From: 1-14-0-10-37-14 sp037130845
Lineage (GTDB): Bacteria; Patescibacteriota; Patescibacteriia; Patescibacteriales; Patescibacteriaceae
Assembly: GCA_037130845.1 (NCBI GenBank)
Contig: JBAXSE010000034.1
Span: 1-7,837 of the forward strand
Length of the DNA: 7,837 nt
Direction: 5' to 3'
In this document: positions 4,514 to 7,837 of the stretch, in pieces
How positions within the stretch are numbered: position 1 is the stretch's first letter
Layout of the letters: every line of letters starts with the position of its first letter
Position numbers and translations under genes: made by a program
Notes under the pieces: model-generated
The model's input: only the letters and a program-made list of their open reading frames with translations
Told to the model about the DNA's origin: nothing
Database searches by the model: none

Positions 4514-5038
4514 ATGCTAGACGAACAGCTAGAGCGTGCCCAAGCAGAGCATCAGGCGGCGGCCGCATCCTTGAAGAGTTCTCAAGCCGAGATTAATATA
4601 GAGTCAAATTGGGCATATTCCAAATCCTGGTACTTGCCTTTGTTGTTTTATATAATTTTTAACGCAGTGTATTTAATAGGCGGAATAGGCCGGCAACCTT
4701 TTGATTCTGGAAATACATTGGCCTATATCCAACCGTCTTTGATCTTGGGTTTTGTTATTATGATTGCCCATTATTTTCTTTTTGGCTTGGCAAAGCTGGT
4801 CGGCTGGTTACGGCGCAGATTGATGCAATTGTCTATTTCGGTTGTTGTCTATGCTTATGGAGCGGTAGAGGTGGGACGTGAAATTAACGGCCAAGCTCTT
4901 AGCGCGAAGATAGTTCCTTTTTTTAGCAACTTTTGGAATTTGCATTTGCTCTATGCTTGCGCGGCGACAGCCTTGATTGCGGTTGTCTGGTTAGTCTCGA
5001 TTATGATATCTAGAAATATTAATAAACAAAGCTATTAA
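4514..5038 (+). CDS. Multi-pass membrane protein, unknown function
   Basis: This 174-residue protein begins with an amphipathic, Ala/Gln/Glu-rich helix (about 1-28, possibly coiled coil). Hydrophobic segments follow at about 40-58, 73-97 and 142-165, with a shorter one at 105-119 after a basic WLRRRL stretch. I do not recognise the family. The three or four membrane helices and the basic loop suggest an inner-membrane protein with a cytoplasmic N-terminus. It starts one base after the HD-hydrolase stop and ends 7 bases before the flavocytochrome gene, so it is almost certainly co-transcribed and probably translationally coupled. It contains no conserved His pairs for heme. A role as partner or assembly factor of the flavocytochrome is a guess from position only. 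Confidence 0.8.
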   Translation: MLDEQLERAQAEHQAAAASLKSSQAEINIESNWAYSKSWYLPLLFYIIFNAVYLIGGIGRQPFDSGNTLAYIQPSLILGFVIMIAHYFLFGLAKLVGWLRRRLMQLSISVVVYAYGAVEVGREINGQALSAKIVPFFSNFWNLHLLYACAATALIAVVWLVSIMISRNINKQSY

Positions 5039-5045
5039 TCCGTTT

Positions 5046-6365
5046 ATGAAAAAAATATTAATCTGGCTTTTCTTTTGGCTTAACCTGGCGGCTATCATTG
5101 GTTTATGGTGGTGGCAGTCGGGGGCTTATGCCGGAGTTTCTTGGGCTTATAATTTCAAACTAGCCGGACGTATCGCCGCCTTGTTGGCTGTGTATTTTAT
5201 CCTGTGGGAGTTTTGGCTCATCGGCCGAGTGAAGCCGTTAGAGCAAAGCTTTGGCCAGGACAAGCTGGCGCGCTGGCACCATTGGACCGGTATTCTGGCC
5301 CTATTGTTTATTATCTTACACCCGCTGTTTACCGGTTTGGGTTATGCTTTGTCTTTTGGCCGGAGCTTGCCGACGCAAATGATCGCTTTTCTTAACTGGG
5401 AGGAAATGCTGCCTGCTTATCTGGCTGTAGCCGCTTTCCTGATTGTTGTGATATTATCGCTAGCGATTATAAAACGACATTTAAAGTATGAATTGTGGTT
5501 TTATGTGCATCTGGCGGTTTACCTAGGTATTATCTGGGCTTTCGGCCATCAGTTGGTTTATGGTTGGGATTTGCAGAACAAGACAGGCGCGACCTATTGG
5601 TTGTCTTTATACTGGGTCTTTATTGGCGTTTTTGTCTGGTATCGTTTTATCATGCCTTTGTATAATTTCTGGCGTTTTCGTTTCCAGGTTACTAAGGTGG
5701 TAAGCGAGGGTAACAATGTCTGGTCTGTTTATATCGGCGGGCGTAATATGGCAAAATTCAAGGCTCGGGCCGGACAATTTTTGTTGGTACGATATTTGAA
5801 TAAATATTGCTGGCAATCCCATCCCTTTTCCTTATCAGCTGCTCCTGATGGCAAAAGTCTGCGCATTACGGTCAAAGCTCTGGGCGACTTTACGAATAAT
5901 CTTGATCAAAAAATTAAGCCTGGCACTTTTGTCTGGGTCGAGGGGCCGTTAGGCATCTTTACGCTAGACAAAGCCGTTACCAATAAATTTTTGTTTATCG
6001 CCGGCGGTGTAGGCATTACGCCGATACGGGCCATGATGGAAGAAACCGCGGACAAGCAACTGGACGTAATTTTGCTGTGCGCTAATCGCCGTCCGGAGGA
6101 TATGATTTTTAATGACGAGCTGGCGCAGTTGCGAGAGAAAGCTTGCGGGAAGACACGATGCGCCTTTGTATATTCCGATGCCGGCGTAGAGGTTGATGAA
6201 AAGGGACGCATCGATGAGGAAAGATTGAAACGGCTGGTGCCGGATATTGCCGAGCGTGATGTATATTTCTGCGGTCCGCCGCCGATGGCCAAATCATTGA
6301 TTCCGGCCTTTGCCAGGCTTGGTGTTCCTGAGAAACAGATCCATTTTGAAAAATTTTCTTTCTAA
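5046..6365 (+). CDS. Ferric-reductase-like flavocytochrome (membrane FAD/NAD(P)H oxidoreductase)
   Basis: This 439-residue protein joins a membrane cytochrome domain to a cytoplasmic ferredoxin-reductase-like module. The N-terminal 205 residues hold about six hydrophobic helices. Two of them carry spaced His pairs, H78/H79 with H92 (WHHWTG ... LHP) and H155 with H168 (YVHLAVYL ... FGHQL), the pattern for two stacked b-hemes in the ferric reductase/NOX superfamily. FAD binding is indicated at about 212-310 by HPFSLSAAP (259-267). NAD(P)H binding is indicated by AGGVGITP (319-326) and the C-terminal CGPPPM (409-414). Electrons should pass from NAD(P)H through FAD and heme across the membrane to Fe(III), O2 or another acceptor, which the sequence does not reveal. 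The length is normal and no frameshift is seen. It is the last gene of its unit; a terminator follows at 6490. Confidence 0.9.
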   Translation: MKKILIWLFFWLNLAAIIGLWWWQSGAYAGVSWAYNFKLAGRIAALLAVYFILWEFWLIGRVKPLEQSFGQDKLARWHHWTGILALLFIILHPLFTGLGYALSFGRSLPTQMIAFLNWEEMLPAYLAVAAFLIVVILSLAIIKRHLKYELWFYVHLAVYLGIIWAFGHQLVYGWDLQNKTGATYWLSLYWVFIGVFVWYRFIMPLYNFWRFRFQVTKVVSEGNNVWSVYIGGRNMAKFKARAGQFLLVRYLNKYCWQSHPFSLSAAPDGKSLRITVKALGDFTNNLDQKIKPGTFVWVEGPLGIFTLDKAVTNKFLFIAGGVGITPIRAMMEETADKQLDVILLCANRRPEDMIFNDELAQLREKACGKTRCAFVYSDAGVEVDEKGRIDEERLKRLVPDIAERDVYFCGPPPMAKSLIPAFARLGVPEKQIHFEKFSF

Positions 6366-6386
6366 GATAAACATTGCCTAGGGCAT

Positions 6387-6470
6387 TTGGAACCTTGCAC
6401 TAGCAGTGTAATATCCCGCCATGAAGGCGGGATTATACGGTCTGCCATTCCAAGGGTACTTGGAACCTTG
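6387..6470. repeat. Direct repeat TTGGAACCTTG flanking hairpins
   Basis: TTGGAACCTTG occurs at 6387-6397 and 6460-6470. Between and overlapping the copies are a GC-rich 8-bp stem (ATCCCGCC at 6413-6420 with GGCGGGAT at 6426-6433) and a second hairpin (6443-6473). None has a T-run, so they are not obvious terminators. The stretch lies in the 3' untranslated part of the flavocytochrome unit. Confidence 0.6.
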
Positions 6471-6473
6471 GCA
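6443..6473 (+). other. Bulged 12-bp hairpin in the 3' UTR
   Basis: TGCCA (6443-6447) pairs with TGGCA (6469-6473), and TTCCAAG (6448-6454) pairs with CTTGGAA (6459-6465). The loop is GGTA and there is a three-base bulge (6466-6468) on the right. An alternative pairing CCAAGG/CCTTGG (6450-6455 with 6466-6471) competes. It could stabilise the mRNA 3' end or belong to a small RNA. Confidence 0.55.
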
Positions 6474-6489
6474 GCTTGCGTATAAAAAT

Positions 6490-6520
6490 ACCACCCCGAT
6501 GTTACATCGGGGTGGTTTTG
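6490..6520. terminator. Intrinsic terminator after the flavocytochrome gene
   Basis: A perfect 12-bp stem (ACCACCCCGATG at 6490-6501 with its complement at 6505-6516) with a 3-nt loop is followed by TTTTGTATTT. On the - strand it is followed by TATTTTTA, so it can also end the small - strand gene at 6527-6691. This is the strongest terminator in the window by stem quality. Confidence 0.9.
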
Positions 6521-6526
6521 TATTTG

Positions 6527-6691
6527 TTAGTTTGGCGTAGATGTTATCTCATTAGCATTATGCTGGTAGTTATTACTTGTCGCATTAACCTTCTTTAGGT
6601 TTCTCCTAATTTGCAATTCTCTTTGCAGACGTTTTTGATTTTCTGCATTTTCCAGCCTAATCTTCTGCATTACTGTACCTTTTCCGCCCAT
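6527..6691 (-). CDS. Small basic helical protein, 54 aa, unknown
   Basis: The ATG ending at 6691 is chosen over an upstream in-frame GTG (6742). GGAG lies 8 bases before the ATG, and a candidate promoter predicts initiation near 6726, downstream of the GTG. The product begins MGGKGTVMQKIRLENAENQ. It is rich in Lys, Arg, Gln and Asn, with one probable long helix (residues about 8-33) followed by a polar tail (NNYQHNANEITSTPN). No family is recognised and no membrane segment is present. Terminators flank it on both sides (6490-6520 and 6801-6838), so it looks monocistronic. The charged helix could bind nucleic acid or a partner, but nothing decides this. It might also be a chance frame; the ribosome-binding site and flanking signals argue for a gene. 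Confidence 0.5.
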   Translation of the reverse strand: MGGKGTVMQKIRLENAENQKRLQRELQIRRNLKKVNATSNNYQHNANEITSTPN

Positions 6692-6732
6692 AACTAAATC
6701 TCCGATAATAAATAAAAATGAACTGTCTAATA

Positions 6733-6761
6733 TGTTTAACACGTATTTGACTATTTGTCAA
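6733..6761 (-). promoter_or_regulatory. Candidate promoter with an overlapping palindrome
   Basis: On the - strand, TTGACA (6756-6761) is followed after 17 bp by a poor -10, TAAACA (6733-6738), preceded by TG in extended -10 position. The -35 lies in a perfect inverted repeat TTTGAC-N5-GTCAAA (6746-6762), a possible operator. It would serve the 54-aa gene with a leader of about 35 nt. Confidence 0.35.
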
Positions 6762-6800
6762 ATGACGTTAGCAAATGTATTAATATATGCTTAATATTAG

Positions 6801-6838
6801 CAAAAAACCGTCCCGATGTATTTCGGGACGGTTTTGCT
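6801..6838. terminator. Intrinsic terminator of the hemerythrin/DUF1059 pair
   Basis: A 13-bp perfect stem (AAAACCGTCCCGA at 6804-6816 with its complement at 6823-6835) and a 6-nt loop lie directly after the DUF1059-like gene on the - strand. On that strand it is followed by a run of six T (complement of 6802-6807), as expected for a terminator. AGC/GCT at the base adds pairs across a two-base bulge. Confidence 0.88.
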
Positions 6839-6846
6839 AACAGATG

Positions 6847-7029
6847 TTATTCTTCGACTATCTTAGCTCGCATCATGCTGACCATTTCTTCTTGGTCTAC
6901 ATCCTTCATGGCTTCGGCGTGCGCTTCTTGGCCATGTTTTGATAGAATGCTAATCACATCTTCTTCGGTTTCTCCTGTGGCTGTAAAATCGCAGTCCATT
7001 CCAATTGAGGCACAAGTAATTGACATCAT
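6847..7029 (-). CDS. DUF1059-family small protein
   Basis: This 60-residue protein has the DUF1059 pattern: two Cys near the N-terminus (C6, and C13 in GMDCDFTATG), then GETEEDVISILSKHGQEAH with H32 and H37. These four residues could bind a metal; the family has no established function. The ATG at 7029 (or the adjacent one at 7026) is chosen because the family begins there. A longer in-frame start at 7080 would overlap the hemerythrin gene and add a hydrophobic-basic extension not typical of the family. It lies 23 bases after the hemerythrin stop on the same strand, and a strong terminator follows its stop. It is therefore very likely co-transcribed with the hemerythrin. Only a weak GGA precedes the start. 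Confidence 0.75.
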   Translation of the reverse strand: MMSITCASIGMDCDFTATGETEEDVISILSKHGQEAHAEAMKDVDQEEMVSMMRAKIVEE

Positions 7030-7052
7030 AGAGGTTTCCGTTTTTATGATAA

Positions 7053-7472
7053 TTATTTTAACCCGTGAGCTTTGAAGCAAGGGACGTATTTTTGATCAAT
7101 AATCATAAGATGTTCAATCAGCCAATCCTCTAGAAAGTCGACCAGCTCAAAGGCTAATCCGACTACATCGCCGACATATTTTGACTCTATCTCTTCCAAT
7201 TTTTGTGAGAATTCGTGGTGTTTGGCTATATGGTCGGCAGCGCCATCGTAGTTGAATTCTTTGAAATATTTTTCTTCGGTGGCGAAATGAAATTTTTTGT
7301 ACTCAATTAATGACTTGATAATGGCGGACAGTTTTTCTTCGGTGGGCTTGGAATTGATGGCTGAGACAAGATCATTGATAACGGCGAACATTTTTTTGTG
7401 TTGATTGTCGATTTGTTCGACGCCCACGCTGTATTTGTCCTCCCAGACCAGTTGTTTGTTGATAATGCTCAT
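7053..7472 (-). CDS. Bacteriohemerythrin
   Basis: This 139-residue protein has all seven ligands of the non-heme di-iron site: H25 (QIDNQHKKMF), H62 and E66 (FHFATEEKYF), H81 and H85 (HIAKHHEF), and H121 and D126 (EHLMIIDQKY). The N-terminal VWEDKYSVGVEQID is also typical. It is a single four-helix-bundle domain of normal length, soluble, with no attached signalling domain. The family binds O2 reversibly and is proposed to serve in O2 storage, delivery or sensing, or in iron handling. The ATG at 7472 has no Shine-Dalgarno. A TATAAT (7505-7510, - strand) predicts a leader of about 26 nt. The DUF1059-like gene follows after 23 bases. The flavocytochrome gene lies on the other strand nearby and may share a redox context. 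Confidence 0.94.
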   Translation of the reverse strand: MSIINKQLVWEDKYSVGVEQIDNQHKKMFAVINDLVSAINSKPTEEKLSAIIKSLIEYKKFHFATEEKYFKEFNYDGAADHIAKHHEFSQKLEEIESKYVGDVVGLAFELVDFLEDWLIEHLMIIDQKYVPCFKAHGLK

Positions 7473-7504
7473 AATGATGTTTGTTAATTAATCTTGTGAC
7501 ATTT

Positions 7505-7510
7505 ATTATA
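7505..7510 (-). promoter_or_regulatory. Candidate -10 box for the hemerythrin gene
   Basis: TATAAT on the - strand lies about 32 bp before the hemerythrin ATG, predicting initiation near 7498. No convincing -35 is found at 16-18 bp upstream, so the promoter may need an activator or another sigma factor, or the box may be chance in AT-rich DNA. Confidence 0.4.
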
Positions 7511-7541
7511 TAATACATTTGGTCATTAATCTAGAGTTATT

Positions 7542-7571
7542 AAAAAATCCCAGCTAAAGCTGAGATTTTTT
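7542..7571 (-). terminator. Terminator-like stem 1 of the right-end module
   Basis: The arms 7542-7555 and 7558-7571 form a 14-bp stem with one mismatch on the + strand (C7550 with A7563). In - strand RNA the same position is a G-U wobble, so the stem is fully paired there and ends in TTTTTT. This suggests it ends a leftward transcript from the region to its right, upstream of the hemerythrin promoter. Confidence 0.65.
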
Positions 7572-7602
7572 GTTATGTAGTCCCTAGGGGAATTTCGCGC
7601 TC

Positions 7603-7704
7603 ACCCCGACTACCCGTCGGGGTTCACTTGTCCAGGGTTGGCGCAAACCTTCCCCCGGAAGGTTTGCGATCGTTCGCTGCCGCAGGTCTCTGCTGAGACC
7701 TGCG
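7603..7704. ncRNA. Cluster of three perfect stem-loops, possible structured RNA
   Basis: Three perfect hairpins follow one another: ACCCCGAC/GTCGGGGT (7603-7610 with 7616-7623), a 12-bp stem CGCAAACCTTCC with its complement (7642-7653 with 7657-7668, loop CCC), and a 10-bp stem CGCAGGTCTC with its complement (7681-7690 with 7695-7704, loop TGCT). No reading frame of note covers them. They lie between two terminator-like stems whose wobble pairs favour - strand transcription. A structured RNA or a mosaic of palindromic repeats would fit. The family is unknown and no tRNA fold could be completed. Confidence 0.45.
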
Positions 7705-7745
7705 TAGCTCACTTCCAACCAGTTCGATTCCGTCTATAAATTACA

Positions 7746-7785
7746 TATAATAAAACCCAGATTAGTAAATCCGGGTTTTATTATA
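7746..7785 (-). terminator. Terminator-like stem 2 of the right-end module
   Basis: The arms 7746-7763 and 7768-7785 form an 18-bp stem with a single mismatch on the + strand (A7759 with C7772), which becomes a U-G wobble in - strand RNA. The lower stem is AT-rich, giving TTTTATTATA on the - strand. It would end a transcript arriving from the right of the window. Confidence 0.6.
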
Positions 7786-7801
7786 CGGTAGTCCCTAGAA
7801 T

Positions 7802-7819
7802 CTAACGCAACAGCGTTAG
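7802..7819. other. Short hairpin at the right edge
   Basis: CTAACGC (7802-7808) pairs with GCGTTAG (7813-7819) around AACA. It stands next to the second GTAGTCCCTAG copy, just as the hairpin at 7603-7623 follows the first copy, and may begin another unit that continues beyond the window. Confidence 0.45.
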
Positions 7820-7837
7820 CTATGGGTATTAATTAAT

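Larger units (their letters stand above)
7577..7798. repeat. 11-bp direct repeat GTAGTCCCTAG, two copies
   Basis: GTAGTCCCTAG occurs at 7577-7587 and 7788-7798. Each copy lies 2-5 bases to the right of a terminator-like stem. Read on the - strand, each terminator is thus preceded by CTAGGGACTAC. The arrangement suggests a repeated unit rather than chance matches. Confidence 0.65.
7473..7837. other. Noncoding right flank
   Basis: No supportable gene lies in these 365 bp. They hold the hemerythrin -10 box, terminator-like stem 1, the 11-mer repeats, three strong stem-loops, terminator-like stem 2 and the edge hairpin. A TTCGATTCC stretch (7722-7730) resembles a tRNA T-loop, but neither a matching T-stem nor an acceptor stem could be found. 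Confidence 0.6.

Noticed and set aside
5906..6292. 128-aa - strand frame inside the flavocytochrome gene
   Set aside because: It is a shadow of the well-supported FAD/NAD(P)H domain on the + strand, with no independent signals.
6755..7075. 106-aa + strand frame opposite the DUF1059 gene
   Set aside because: It is antisense to a recognisable family member and contains that gene's terminator.
7700..7740. tRNA suggested by TTCGATTCC
   Set aside because: The bases around the T-loop-like stretch do not form a T-stem, and no D-arm, anticodon arm or acceptor stem fits on either strand.

Overview
The window looks like chromosomal DNA of a small-genome bacterium, most plausibly a member of the Candidate Phyla Radiation (Patescibacteria, Parcubacteria-like). 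That placement is an inference. It rests on compact short genes, many starts without a Shine-Dalgarno sequence, small unassigned membrane proteins, and hairpin-rich intergenic repeats. TGA is used as a stop (for example at the end of the lexA-like gene), so the UGA-as-glycine code of Gracilibacteria/SR1 is unlikely. No rRNA, complete tRNA, CRISPR array, transposase or integrase gene was seen.

Layout. (1) 1-249 is noncoding, with a terminator-like hairpin and a -10 box. (2) 250-971 (+) holds two ATGA-overlapping genes, a two-helix membrane protein and a degenerate HAD-fold protein, ending at a strong bidirectional terminator. (3) 1015-1506 (-) is an unrecognised 163-aa protein with its own promoter. 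(4) 1507-1831 is a divergent control region. A near-consensus promoter (TTGACA, 17 bp, TATTAT) carries a perfect GAAC-N4-GTTC palindrome, the SOS box of Gram-positive type, inside its spacer. Its roughly 210-nt leader holds a possible 18-codon leader peptide, a 15-bp inverted repeat, and an 8-bp hairpin that buries the Shine-Dalgarno sequence of the next gene. (5) 1832-3872 (+) encodes a LexA/UmuD-like self-cleaving repressor and a Y-family translesion polymerase, separated by 265 bp that contain two diverged hairpin repeats whose pairing is preserved. (6) 3928-6365 (+) is a tight three-gene unit: a RelA/SpoT-type HD hydrolase, a membrane protein, and a ferric-reductase-like flavocytochrome. 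A hairpin cluster and a strong terminator follow. (7) 6527-7472 (-) holds a 54-aa basic helical protein, a DUF1059-type protein and a bacteriohemerythrin. (8) 7473-7837 is noncoding and dense in hairpins. It has two terminator-like stems, each next to the same 11-mer, around three perfect stem-loops.

How it may work together. The repressor should sit on its own promoter, cleave itself at Ala-Gly when RecA filaments form, and so release the polymerase for damage-tolerant synthesis. The hydrolase, membrane protein and flavocytochrome unit, and the hemerythrin pair, point to (p)ppGpp, redox and O2/iron physiology. Any functional link between these blocks is inference from position. The most unusual features are the layered control of the lexA-like gene, the paired repeats before the polymerase, and the repeat/terminator module at the right end.
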